This document shows, one piece after another, positions 44,909 through 53,335 of a stretch of DNA of 64,000 nucleotides. This stretch comes from Beijerinckiaceae bacterium (GTDB lineage: Bacteria > Pseudomonadota > Alphaproteobacteria > Rhizobiales > Beijerinckiaceae). The notes below the pieces were generated by a model. That model did not search any database. It had not been told where the DNA came from and was given only the letters and a program-made list of their open reading frames with translations. A program made the translations under genes and the position numbers. The DNA is taken from contig CANGTC010000003.1 of assembly GCA_947456505.1 (NCBI GenBank), forward strand, positions 19,170-83,169. The letters are read 5' to 3'. Position 1 is the stretch's first letter, and the number at the start of each line of letters is the position of its first letter.

Positions 44909-45901
44909 CTATTCCTCCATCTTCAGCCCCGCCGCATCCACGGCTTCACGATAGAGCGGGCGCTCCTTTTCGATGATCTGCGCGAAGGCTTCTGGCGTTG
45001 ATCCCACGGGCTTGATGCCGATCGCATTGAGCTTCTCAGCCAGCACGGGATCGGCGGCGGCCTCAGCGGTCTCCTTGACGAGTTTGTTGACGATCTCGGA
45101 GGGAATGCCCACGGGACCAATCAGGCCATTCCACGACGAAGTCGTGAAGCCCGGAAAGATCGAGGACACCGTCGGCACATTCGGCGCCTGCGGCAGCGCC
45201 TCAAGCGTCGAAACGCCCAGGAGCTTGATGCGATCCGTGCTCACGAATTGCAGCAGTTCGGAAGCATTGCCGAAATAAAGATCCGTCTCCCCCGCCACAA
45301 GCGCCGCAATGGCGGGCCCGCCGCCCTTGTAGGGCACGGTCACCACATCGATGCTGGCGCGTTTGGCGAAAAGCGCCGCCGAAAGATGGCCGATGGACCC
45401 ATTGCCTGCGGAGGCTACATCGAGCTTGCCGGGATGCGCCTTCGCATAGGCGATCAGCTCGGCCATCGTGTTGAAGGGAGCCTCCTTCTTCGCGCCAAGA
45501 ATGAAGGCGCCCGCGCCGAAGATGCTGATGGGAACAAGATCCTTCACCGGATCATAGTTCACCTTCACCAGCATGGGCAGAATGATGTTCTGGCCAGCGG
45601 AGGCGAACAGCAGCGTATAGCCATCGGGCTTGGCGCGGGCCACCTGCCCTGTGGCGACAATGCCGCCGCCTGCGGGCCTGTTGTCGATGACGAAACCCTG
45701 CCCGAACTTCCGTTGCAGCCGCTCGGCCAGCAAACGCGCCATGGTGTCCGTGTTGCCGCCCGCCGGGAATGGCACGATGATCGTCACGGGACGCTCGGGC
45801 CAGGTCTGGGCCTGCGCGCCAGCGCCAAGCCCCAGCGCCAGGAGGCCAGCAAGGCCAAGCGCGCCAAGCATGCGCCGTGAGGGGAACAGAGCCTTCGTCA
45901 T
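44909..45901 (-). CDS. Bug family tripartite tricarboxylate transporter substrate-binding protein
   Basis: 330 aa. Signal peptide MTKALFPSRRMLGALGLAGL with cleavage near AQA. Mature start TWPERPVTIIVPFPAGGNTD, then QGFVIDNRPAGGGIVATGQV, DGYTLLFASAGQNIILPMLV, VVTVPYKGGGPAIAALVAGE and ALPQAPNVPTVSSIFPGFTT. The VPYKGGGPA motif is the standard ligand-contact segment of Bug proteins. The DUF1330 gene lies 34 bases upstream on the same strand, suggesting one transcript. Ligand unknown. Confidence 0.92.
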   Translation of the reverse strand: MTKALFPSRRMLGALGLAGLLALGLGAGAQAQTWPERPVTIIVPFPAGGNTDTMARLLAERLQRKFGQGFVIDNRPAGGGIVATGQVARAKPDGYTLLFASAGQNIILPMLVKVNYDPVKDLVPISIFGAGAFILGAKKEAPFNTMAELIAYAKAHPGKLDVASAGNGSIGHLSAALFAKRASIDVVTVPYKGGGPAIAALVAGETDLYFGNASELLQFVSTDRIKLLGVSTLEALPQAPNVPTVSSIFPGFTTSSWNGLIGPVGIPSEIVNKLVKETAEAAADPVLAEKLNAIGIKPVGSTPEAFAQIIEKERPLYREAVDAAGLKMEE

Positions 45902-45935
45902 TCGTTATGCCTCCATGACAGGAAGAAAATGAAAC

Positions 45936-46232
45936 TCAAGCGGGATCGAAACCTTCGACAAGCAGGAACTCACCCTGCGACACGCCCACACGATGCTGCC
46001 GCGCAGCCTGATATTCATGCGAATAGAAATAGGCGCGAGCCTGATCGTAGCTGTCGAATTCGATCACCACATTGCGCGGCCGCGCCTCGCCTTCGAGCGC
46101 CTCATAACGCCCGCCGCGCACCAGCACGCGAGCGCCATATTTTTGCATCGCAGCGCCAGATCCCTTGGCGTATTCCGCATAGCGCTCGGCGTCCTCGACC
46201 GTGACCCGCGCAATGATGTAACCCTTGGCCAT
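45936..46232 (-). CDS. DUF1330 domain-containing protein
   Basis: 98 aa. The small ferredoxin-like fold of the DUF1330 family is recognisable: MAKGYIIARVTVEDAERYAE, then YGARVLVRGGRYEALEGEAR and RNVVIEFDSYDQARAYFYSH. Members are often near catabolic enzymes and transporters; no reaction is established. It precedes a Bug receptor gene by 34 bases and is probably its operon partner. Confidence 0.85.
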   Translation of the reverse strand: MAKGYIIARVTVEDAERYAEYAKGSGAAMQKYGARVLVRGGRYEALEGEARPRNVVIEFDSYDQARAYFYSHEYQAARQHRVGVSQGEFLLVEGFDPA

Positions 46233-46409
46233 CTGATCTCTCCATCATAAACCCGCGCAAGCGATCACAAGTGGCGTTTGATTTCAACTGGGCTCGCGCA
46301 GGCGTGAAGTCAGCTGTTTTTTTCAAAGCAAGCGATGTGCCACGCCGACCGCTTTCCCCCACGCCAACTTTGGGGCAAGCTGAGGCTCTGACTCCAGGGG
46401 CAGGTCTTC

Positions 46410-47276
46410 ATGAACACCATTCTCGTCACAGGCGCCTCAGGCCGTACAGGCCGCAGGGCGATTTCGCAACTCATCGCCCGCAACCAACAGGTGCGCGCCT
46501 TCGTGCGGCGGCCGGAAGCGGCGCGCGAGCTGCTGGACATGGGCGTGGCTGACTGCGTGATGGGCGACCTTGAGCAGGAGAGCGATCTACGACGGGCGCT
46601 CAGAGATGTGGGCAGCGTGCTGCATATCTGCCCGCCCATGCATCCCGCCGAAGACAAGATTGCAGAGCGCATGATTCGTCTTAGCGAGGCCCAGGGCGTC
46701 GAGCGTTTCGTGCTCTATTCGGTGCTGCATCCGCTTGTGGATGTGCCCCACCACCGCCGCAAACTGGACGCGGAACATGCTCTGCTCAACTCGAGCCTTG
46801 CCTATACGATCCTGCAGCCCTGCCGCTACATGCAGCATCTGAACGCCATCTGGGCGCAGGTGCGCGATCACGGCCTGCATCCCATGCCCTTCGACAGCAA
46901 AGCTCGGTTCAGCCTTGTCGACTTGCACGATCTGGCGGAAGCGAGCGCGAAAGTTCTGGTCGAACCGGGCCACGATTACGCGACCTATCAACTCGCAGGC
47001 CCCGAGCGGCTTTCGATGGAGGACTGCGCGGCAATCCTGAGCGGCGTGCTGGGCCGGGACGTCAAAGCCGTCGCGCGCAGCGATGACGAATTCAGGCGCG
47101 GCGCACAAGCCGCTGGCATGCCCGCCGAGCGCATCGAAGGCATGGCCGTGATGAACGCCCACTACACCGCGCATGGGCTCAGCGGAAACCCGAACGCCAT
47201 GCGCTGGCTGCTGGGCCGCGAGCCAACGCATTTCGCCGAGTTCGTGAAACGCGAGTTGATGGGCGAGGCGATTTAG
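46410..47276 (+). CDS. NmrA-like NAD(P)-binding protein
   Basis: 288 aa. Atypical SDR: nucleotide loop MNTILVTGASGRTGRRAISQ, then VRAFVRRPEAARELLDMGV with the Arg pair usually reading NADPH, and VMGDLEQESDLRRALRDVGS. Further on, YTILQPCRYMQHLNAIWAQV is the usual NmrA substrate-domain segment. The classical YxxxK dyad is not placed as in active SDRs, so it may sense NADP(H) or reduce an unknown substrate. It converges on the NMT1-like gene. Confidence 0.85.
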   Translation: MNTILVTGASGRTGRRAISQLIARNQQVRAFVRRPEAARELLDMGVADCVMGDLEQESDLRRALRDVGSVLHICPPMHPAEDKIAERMIRLSEAQGVERFVLYSVLHPLVDVPHHRRKLDAEHALLNSSLAYTILQPCRYMQHLNAIWAQVRDHGLHPMPFDSKARFSLVDLHDLAEASAKVLVEPGHDYATYQLAGPERLSMEDCAAILSGVLGRDVKAVARSDDEFRRGAQAAGMPAERIEGMAVMNAHYTAHGLSGNPNAMRWLLGREPTHFAEFVKRELMGEAI

Positions 47277-47291
47277 CCTCGCCCCTGCAAC

Positions 47292-48218
47292 TCAGGGCTT
47301 CCAGTACTGACTGAACTGGGTGGCGACCACATCCTCATAGGCCACGGGCTCCTTGAGCAGGCCCATGTGCATCTGGAACTCAACCATTCCGGCGACGAAC
47401 TCGCGCGAGATCGAGGCGTCGTAGAAAGGAAGGTCGCGCGCCACCACATCCGCAATCAGCTCGGCTTCCTCGGCGGGGAACAGCTTGCGGCCGACCTTGG
47501 TGGCCAGCGACACATCGGCCTTGAGGGCCTGCTGGGTCTTGACCAAGGCGCGCACGGCGGCGGCCACCGCATTGGGGTGCTTCTCGATCATGTCGTCGGA
47601 GGTGATCAGCGCCGACATGGTGTAGTGCAGCGCCTTGGGCGGGCCATCGCCGCGACGGGCGTCGATCACCATGGTGCCAGCGCCGCTGCGCACGGCCACT
47701 TCCGCGCCCATGCCATTGGCCCAGAATCCGTCGATCAGCCCCGCTTCCAGAGCCTTGGCGGCGGCGACGCCGAAGTTCTTCTTGTCGCCGAGGAAGGCGC
47801 CGGGCACCGGCACGATCTGGATATTGTCGCGGGCTTCATCGAGGCCGGACTCCACGAGCAGACGCTTCAAGCCAAGATCCACCAGCGGCGCCGCGCCGAT
47901 CTTGAGGCCCTTGATGGCGTTGATGTCGCCCTTTTTGGCGCCGAGGTCCGACCGCAGGATCAGAAACCAGTAGGTGTTCTGCGCCTGTGCCGCGATGAGC
48001 TTGCCGCCCTTCCAGCCGGGAAAAGCGAAAGGCGTACTGTGGGCGGAGCCGCCGACGAACTGGATGTCCCCGTCGCGCAGGATCTCAAGGGTGCGGTTGA
48101 CCGGGAAGATCAGCTCGAGCTCCATGTCGAGGCCTTCCTTGGCGAAGAAGCCAAGCTCCACGGCGGCGGCCACGGGGAAGTAGGAATTCGAGATCATGTC
48201 GGGAATGGCGACTTTCAT
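47292..48218 (-). CDS. NMT1/SsuA-like solute-binding fold protein without signal peptide
   Basis: 308 aa. The periplasmic-binding fold begins at once: MKVAIPDMISNSYFPVAAAV, LGFFAKEGLDMELELIFPVN, LRDGDIQFVGGSAHSTPFAF, INAIKGLKIGAAPLVDLGLK and AALEAGLIDGFWANGM-like segments. AGGAG stands just before the ATG at 48218 and no upstream hydrophobic leader is encoded, so the protein appears cytosolic. It follows the FAD monooxygenase gene by 36 bases on the same strand and probably shares its transcript. It may bind the monooxygenase substrate inside the cell, or the start could be mis-set; neither is proven. Confidence 0.82.
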   Translation of the reverse strand: MKVAIPDMISNSYFPVAAAVELGFFAKEGLDMELELIFPVNRTLEILRDGDIQFVGGSAHSTPFAFPGWKGGKLIAAQAQNTYWFLILRSDLGAKKGDINAIKGLKIGAAPLVDLGLKRLLVESGLDEARDNIQIVPVPGAFLGDKKNFGVAAAKALEAGLIDGFWANGMGAEVAVRSGAGTMVIDARRGDGPPKALHYTMSALITSDDMIEKHPNAVAAAVRALVKTQQALKADVSLATKVGRKLFPAEEAELIADVVARDLPFYDASISREFVAGMVEFQMHMGLLKEPVAYEDVVATQFSQYWKP

Positions 48219-48254
48219 ACTGGCTCCTGCAAGGTTTCGTTGGGATGGGTGGGA

Positions 48255-49460
48255 TCAGGTGATGGAATTGGCGCGGCGGATGCCCTCGATCATGGCGACG
48301 CGCATCAGATAGGGGCGCAACTTGTCCTTGTCCGCGTTGATGGCGCGCAACTCATTGTAGAAGGCCTCCTGCGCGGCGCTATCCTTCTGCTCGATGTTGC
48401 GCTTGTTTTCGATGGTCTGGCGCTGGAGATATTCTTGCGCCACGGTGCGGCGCTGGCGATCATAGAGGTCGAACAGATCCTCGCTGGCGCCATCCAGCAC
48501 CCGCTCCAGCTTGTCCGCGAGATTGAAGACGTCGTGGAGGCCGAAGTTCATGCCCATGCCGCCCAGGGGATTGTTGATATGGGCCGCGTCCCCCGCCACC
48601 AGCAGGCGACCATCACGATAGCGTGAGGCCACGCGCTGATGCACGTCATAGAGATTGCGATGGACGATATCGTAATCGCCCTCGATCCTGTGGAAACCCT
48701 GCACGCGGCGCTGCACGAGGCTTTCCTCGAAAATGTCCTTGGGGTCCGCCTTGGCGTCGGCGGGGAAAACCACGCGCCACATGCCCTTTTCGTCCTGCCC
48801 GGGCACCTTGAACATGGCACACCATTCCTGGGGGTCGGCGATGTAATTGGTCAGGGCGTAACCGAACTGGCCGAAATCGTAGCGGGTGCTGAGCACAAGG
48901 AATCGCTCTTCATAGGTGAAGCCGTCGAAGGTCACATTCATCGACTTGCGCACCGCGCTGCGCCCGCCATCGCAACCTACCAGATAGGCGCCGCGAAAAG
49001 TCTTGCGACCCTCAGGCGTCTCGACATTGACGGTGACGCCATCTGCGTCCTGCGCCACGTCCATAACCCTGTGCTGCATCAGCACGTCGCAGTCTGCGTA
49101 GTCTTTGAGCAGATCCCGCAAAATGTAGCAGATCTTGTGCTGCTCCAGCATGAGCCGGAAGGGGAACTTTGTCTCGGATTCCAGGATCCCCAATTGGAAA
49201 TCCGCGATCACGCCCTGTTTGCGATCACGATATTGGTAGTGGGTGACCACATAGCCGCGCTCCAGCATGATGGGCGTGACGCCGATCTCGTCGAACATCT
49301 CCAGTGTCGGCGGATGGATTGTCCCGGCGCGGGGATCGTCGAAAATCCGGTCGCTGCCTTCCAGAATTGTGCAGGGAATCCCGCGCCGCGCCAGATTATA
49401 GGCGAGCGTAAACCCCACCGGGCCCGCGCCCGCAATCAGAACTCTCTTTTTGTCAGACAT
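48255..49460 (-). CDS. FAD-dependent aromatic-type monooxygenase
   Basis: 401 aa from the ATG at 49460, with GGAG six bases upstream. PHBH-like flavoprotein hydroxylase: GxGxxG in KKRVLIAGAGPVGFTLAYNL, the DG motif in GAYLVGCDGGRSAVRKSMNV and the GD motif in GRLLVAGDAAHINNPLGGMG. The N-terminal DDPRAGTIHPPTLEMFDEIG segment is typical of MhpA/pyridine-hydroxylase-like enzymes. It uses NAD(P)H and O2 to hydroxylate an aromatic or heteroaromatic ring, exact substrate unknown. It is paired with the NMT1-like protein and diverges from the maleate-isomerase-like gene. Confidence 0.92.
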   Translation of the reverse strand: MSDKKRVLIAGAGPVGFTLAYNLARRGIPCTILEGSDRIFDDPRAGTIHPPTLEMFDEIGVTPIMLERGYVVTHYQYRDRKQGVIADFQLGILESETKFPFRLMLEQHKICYILRDLLKDYADCDVLMQHRVMDVAQDADGVTVNVETPEGRKTFRGAYLVGCDGGRSAVRKSMNVTFDGFTYEERFLVLSTRYDFGQFGYALTNYIADPQEWCAMFKVPGQDEKGMWRVVFPADAKADPKDIFEESLVQRRVQGFHRIEGDYDIVHRNLYDVHQRVASRYRDGRLLVAGDAAHINNPLGGMGMNFGLHDVFNLADKLERVLDGASEDLFDLYDRQRRTVAQEYLQRQTIENKRNIEQKDSAAQEAFYNELRAINADKDKLRPYLMRVAMIEGIRRANSIT

Positions 49461-49564
49461 TCCATGCTCCATCCGGCGGGCAGCTAACAGCAGCACGTCC
49501 GGCGCGTCAATGCGTTGCGGCAGGCCTCCAACTTGCACATAATAGGCCGACAGGAGACCCCATC

Positions 49565-50350
49565 ATGAATGAACCAGCGCCCAAGCTTCTGAAGGCACAG
49601 CAACCCTGGATAGGGTCGCGCGGACGCATCGGCGTCGTGCTGCCCTCGACCAATATCGGTGTCGAATATGACTGCCAGCGCATCATCCCCGAAGGGGTGA
49701 CATGGCATTTTGGCCGCTTCTTCGTGGGCCAGCCGGATCTGTCCAGCGACAACATGTTCCTCGCCTTCATCGACGCGATCCGCGAGACGATACCAGACGC
49801 AATCCGCGACATCATGACCTGCGAGCCCAGCTACATCATGATGGGCATGTCGGCGGAGACCTTCTGGGGCGGGCTTGAAGGCAATGCGGAATTCGAGGCG
49901 CGCCTGCGCGATGGCATCGGTCCCGACATGGGCCTGACCAGCGGCGCCGCGGCGCTCAAAGCCGCAATCGACGCCTTCGGAGCGAAACGAGTGGCCGCCC
50001 TGACGCCCTATCAGAGCGTCGGCGACGAACAGGTGCAGCGGTTTCTCGAGGAGTCGGGGTATGAGGTGACCAAGGTGGTCGGCCTCAAATGCGACACCGC
50101 CACCTCCATCGCCCACACGCCGCCCTCGGAAGTGATCGACGTGGTGCTCAATGAGCTTGATGGCGATGATGTGGACATCATTGTGCAGGCCGGCACCAAT
50201 CTGTCGACTCTCGACATTTTCCCCACGTTGGAGAAGCAGCTCGGCAAGCCGCTCATCCCCATCAATGTCGCGACCATCTGGCACGCATTGCGCGCCCATG
50301 GGATCAACGACAAGTTCTATGGGCGCGGTTGGCTGCTGGAGCGGTTCTGA
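49565..50350 (+). CDS. Maleate isomerase / Asp-Glu racemase superfamily protein lacking both usual cysteines
   Basis: 261 aa. Fold signatures of the maleate cis-trans isomerase family are clear: RGRIGVVLPSTNIGVEYDCQ, GAAALKAAIDAFGAKRVAAL, TPYQSVGDEQVQRFLEESGY and AGTNLSTLDIFPTLEKQLGK then PLIPINVATIWHAL. In active maleate isomerases one Cys lies in a Cys-Thr-Ser-Gly loop and another in a Ser-Cys-Thr-Asn loop; here these read IMMGMSAETFWGG (residues 91–103) and VQAGTNLST (Gly210), so neither Cys is present. It may be a decarboxylase-like or non-catalytic member. Divergent from the FAD monooxygenase, it likely belongs to the same catabolic module. Confidence 0.82.
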   Translation: MNEPAPKLLKAQQPWIGSRGRIGVVLPSTNIGVEYDCQRIIPEGVTWHFGRFFVGQPDLSSDNMFLAFIDAIRETIPDAIRDIMTCEPSYIMMGMSAETFWGGLEGNAEFEARLRDGIGPDMGLTSGAAALKAAIDAFGAKRVAALTPYQSVGDEQVQRFLEESGYEVTKVVGLKCDTATSIAHTPPSEVIDVVLNELDGDDVDIIVQAGTNLSTLDIFPTLEKQLGKPLIPINVATIWHALRAHGINDKFYGRGWLLERF

Positions 50351-50386
50351 GGTGTGGGAAGGGCAGGTTGAGCCCCTCCCTCGCCC

Positions 50387-50977
50387 TCAATGCAGAAGAG
50401 CGAGCAGGAAATGCGCCTTCGTGTAGGCGCCAATCAGCACCGCAAGGCCCGCGAGACCCAAACCGATGGAGCCCGCCGAGAACCACATGATGGAAGTCAG
50501 CAGGGTTACGGAAGAGAGCACGATTCCAAGCTGTATCAAAAGCGAGGCGAACTCATAGGCGTGATACTGCTCAAGATAGCCATCTCGCTTCGTTTCGATT
50601 TCCTTGGCTTTCTTGACCAGTTCCTTGCGGCCCTCATTGGTGCTCGGCTCGCTTTCCCAGCGGTCGATGGTCGCCTGCCAGGCGGCCATCTGCTTTTCAA
50701 CCTCGGGTTTGGAAACATCCGCCTGCAACTTCACACTCTCCATATTGGCGCGCAGCATGGTCTGGCGGATGGTCTTGGCCTGGAAGAAGTTCCAGGTGTC
50801 GCTGGCCTCGATGTTCAAGGCGAGCGCGTGGGTCTGCGAGGACTTGCCCAACATTTCCGACACAGCGAGGAACAGCGCGAGAACCGAGATCAACAGACCA
50901 ATGAGCTTTGAATTTCGATTGCCGTGAGCCGCTTCATGCGTGGCCTCATGAGTGACCTCTTCCATGGCGTCAGACAT
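50387..50977 (-). CDS. DUF4337 domain-containing membrane protein
   Basis: 196 aa. A short polar N-terminus with repeated HEA units is followed by a membrane helix (KLIGLLISVLALFLAVSEML), a long charged coiled-coil segment (NIEASDTWNFFQAKTIRQTM to KAKEIETKRDGYLEQYHAYE) and two C-terminal helices (LLIQLGIVLSSVTLLTSIMW, SIGLGLAGLAVLIGAYTKAH). This is the DUF4337 layout. Function unknown; convergent with the maleate-isomerase-like gene. Confidence 0.85.
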   Translation of the reverse strand: MSDAMEEVTHEATHEAAHGNRNSKLIGLLISVLALFLAVSEMLGKSSQTHALALNIEASDTWNFFQAKTIRQTMLRANMESVKLQADVSKPEVEKQMAAWQATIDRWESEPSTNEGRKELVKKAKEIETKRDGYLEQYHAYEFASLLIQLGIVLSSVTLLTSIMWFSAGSIGLGLAGLAVLIGAYTKAHFLLALLH

Positions 50978-51186
50978 ACATTCTCCCTCCGAGGTAGAAT
51001 CAATAGGAAACCCTCAGCTAATCTATCACCGAACGGCGTCGCGCCGCGAGTCGGGGCGTTGCGCCGACAGCTCCCGATAATCGAAAGAAATGACGGAAAG
51101 ACAACAGGTTGCGGCCCATCGCGCAGAGCGTCCGAAACTCACATAAACGTGACAATTTCCGAGGATAGAGCCAGTCGTCCGCACAA

Positions 51187-51214
51187 TGAAAGAAGGCCGC
51201 CCCGAAAGGCGGCC
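51187..51214 (-). terminator. Rho-independent terminator downstream of the luciferase-like gene
   Basis: On the minus strand GGCCGCC pairs with GGCGGCC (51214–51208 with 51201–51195) and the stem is followed by TTCTTTC. It stands 33 bases after the stop of the LLM gene at 51247. Confidence 0.75.
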
Positions 51215-51246
51215 CCAACCCTGTCCAGACGTCGCGACTGAAAGCG

Positions 51247-52452
51247 TCAGGCCATCTCGCGCACGGGCACGCGCTTGACCTCGTGCGCCTGCAAGAGTGG
51301 CAACACTTCGCGCCCGAAGCGCCGCACCTGCTCGAGGAACATCTTGTTCGGCATGGCGCCGAGATTCATATTGATCAGCAGATTGTTCGAGCCCGCAGCT
51401 TCCGCCCGTTCGATGAGCTTGGCTGCGACCTCCTTGGGGGAGCCCCAGGCATAGGCCCCCGTTTCGAGATTCCGGTCCACATCGCTCTGGTTCATGGCGC
51501 GGATCTTGGCGCGGTCCATGGAGGCGAACGGACGGTTCTCCGGCCGCACATAATCAAAGGTCGAGCCCGCCTGATCAGGCCCCGGCGAGGGCGCCGTCGG
51601 GTTGGCCGACGGCAAGCTGCCGTGATGCCAGAGGGTCTGGTTGAAATAGAGGAAATAGGGCGAATACTCCTCGCGCGCCTGGGCCACGGAGGGCGCCACA
51701 TAAGCGTCGGTGAAGAAGCAGATATGGTCAGGGGTGATCTGATGCCCATGATCCGCCAGGGACTTCGCGTAGAAGGACACCACATCCTCCACCACGCCGC
51801 GATGGCTGGAGGCGATCACCGCGTTGAAATTGTGTTTGCCCGCAAATTCGATCGTCTCCTTCGAGCCGGTGAAGGGGATCCAGATCGAGGGATGGGGCTG
51901 CTGATAGGGGCGCGGCCAGATGGAGATGTCCTTGTGCTGCCAGAACTTGCCCTCATAGGAAAAAAGCTTCTGGGTCCAGGCGCCCAGCACGATCTCCATG
52001 CCCTCTTCAAAACGCGCCCGCGATTCTGACATGGGCACATTGTAGACCCGGTATTCACGCGGCACGCCCCGGGCAAAGCCCGCCATGACGCGACCACGCG
52101 AAATGCAGTCGACCACCGCCAGCTCCTCGGCGATGCGAAGGGGGGTGTGGAGCGGCAGCAGATTGCCGAGCATGAGCAGCTTGAGATTCTTCGTGCGCTG
52201 GGCGGCCAGAGCGGAGAACATGTTGGGGGAGTTCATCAGCCCATGGGGCGTGGTGTGATGTTCGTTGAGCCCAAGGCCATCGAAGCCCAGACGCTCCATC
52301 TCCTCCCAGATCTCGAAATGCTCCTCATAGGTGCGCGCGGCCACCTCGGGGTCGAAATGATCGCCGGGCAAGGGATAGGGCAGATAGCGCTCGGGCTTGG
52401 CGAAATCGAAATGGCGGTCGTAGGCCAATAGATCGAAGACGAAAACACGCAT
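51247..52452 (-). CDS. LLM class flavin-dependent oxidoreductase (bacterial luciferase-like)
   Basis: 401 aa from the ATG at 52452; the frame is open 15 codons further. MRVFVFDLLAYDRHFDFAKP and FDGLGLNEHHTTPHGLMNSP carry the EHH motif of luciferase-like monooxygenases, and LAVVDCISRGRVMAGFARGV the conserved SxGR-like segment; PHPSIWIPFTGSKETIEFAG follows. It differs from the RutA-like paralogues at 11025 and 58574. It needs reduced FMN and O2; substrate unknown. The divergently placed GntR gene and the palindrome at 52537 suggest substrate-controlled expression. Confidence 0.9.
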   Translation of the reverse strand: MRVFVFDLLAYDRHFDFAKPERYLPYPLPGDHFDPEVAARTYEEHFEIWEEMERLGFDGLGLNEHHTTPHGLMNSPNMFSALAAQRTKNLKLLMLGNLLPLHTPLRIAEELAVVDCISRGRVMAGFARGVPREYRVYNVPMSESRARFEEGMEIVLGAWTQKLFSYEGKFWQHKDISIWPRPYQQPHPSIWIPFTGSKETIEFAGKHNFNAVIASSHRGVVEDVVSFYAKSLADHGHQITPDHICFFTDAYVAPSVAQAREEYSPYFLYFNQTLWHHGSLPSANPTAPSPGPDQAGSTFDYVRPENRPFASMDRAKIRAMNQSDVDRNLETGAYAWGSPKEVAAKLIERAEAAGSNNLLINMNLGAMPNKMFLEQVRRFGREVLPLLQAHEVKRVPVREMA

Positions 52453-52536
52453 GACCGTCGCTTCCCCTGATTTTTGTTCGCCCGCTTTCGCCAGCATCCG
52501 AACGGAAGCTATGGCGCCTTTTCATCCCATGTCAAC

Positions 52537-52552
52537 AAAGTGTATACTCTTT
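52537..52552. promoter_or_regulatory. Imperfect 16-bp palindrome, candidate GntR operator
   Basis: AAAGTGTATACTCTTT has one mismatch per half-site around a GTATAC core. GntR/FCD regulators commonly bind sites of the TGTATAC type. It lies between the divergent LLM (start 52452) and GntR (start 52592) genes and could repress both. Confidence 0.55.
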
Positions 52553-52591
52553 GCCCGAACCGGCGTCAGACCGGAGAGCGCGAGTACCTGC

Positions 52592-53308
52592 ATGGCCAGC
52601 GTCCCCCTGAATCCGCGTAACAACAGCTACGATGTCCACCAGCATTTGCGCAGGCTGATCATGACGGGGCAACTCGCCCCGGGCGCCATCATTTCGCAGG
52701 CGGGAGTGGCGCGGGACATCGGTGTCAGCCGCACGCCAGTGCGCGAGGCCATGCGCATGTTGCAGAATGAAGGACTGCTGCTGGCGGAGCCCAACAACCG
52801 CGCCCGTGTGACGGGCTTCAGCGCGGGCGAACTGGAAGCGACCTATTTCTCGCGCATCCTCTTGGAGTCCGCAGGCTTCGCCCTCGCCCTGCCCGCCATG
52901 AGCAAGGACCATATCGCAGGCGTCGCGGAAGCCTATGCCCAGATGGAGAGGGCGGAGACGCGCGCCGATTTCGATGTCTGGGTGCTCGCCCACCGCGACT
53001 TTCACCGCCTTCTGGCGGCGCCCGCCGGGCGTGAGATAGAGGCCCGCATCCTGAGCCTGCTGGAGCAGTCCACCCGCTTCCAGTACATGCTCAACTGCAC
53101 CCGCGAGCCGAATTGGTGGATCCAGCGCGGGGACGAACACGCCCGCATTCTGGAGGCTTGCCAGCAAGGCGACGCGGCGGGCGGAGCCCGGTTGATGGCG
53201 GCCCATCTGGCCCAGTCGGCGCTGATCATTCTCGCGAATTTCGCCGAAGACGGCGCCGCCAGGGGCGAATCCATAAGGCTGGCGCGGGATATGGTGATGG
53301 GCCCCTAG
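52592..53308 (+). CDS. GntR family transcriptional regulator (FadR/FCD subfamily)
   Basis: 238 aa from the ATG at 52592. The N-terminal winged helix-turn-helix is LRRLIMTGQLAPGAIISQAG, then VARDIGVSRTPVREAMRMLQ and EGLLLAEPNNRARV. The FCD effector domain supplies the metal-site histidines in LAHRDFHRLLAAPAG, RGDEHARILEACQQGD and MAAHLAQSALIIL. It responds to an organic acid ligand in most relatives. The divergent LLM gene and the palindrome between them mark the probable target. Confidence 0.92.
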   Translation: MASVPLNPRNNSYDVHQHLRRLIMTGQLAPGAIISQAGVARDIGVSRTPVREAMRMLQNEGLLLAEPNNRARVTGFSAGELEATYFSRILLESAGFALALPAMSKDHIAGVAEAYAQMERAETRADFDVWVLAHRDFHRLLAAPAGREIEARILSLLEQSTRFQYMLNCTREPNWWIQRGDEHARILEACQQGDAAGGARLMAAHLAQSALIILANFAEDGAARGESIRLARDMVMGP

Positions 53309-53335
53309 CCGGTCGGAGCGTGCGCCGACGCGAAC

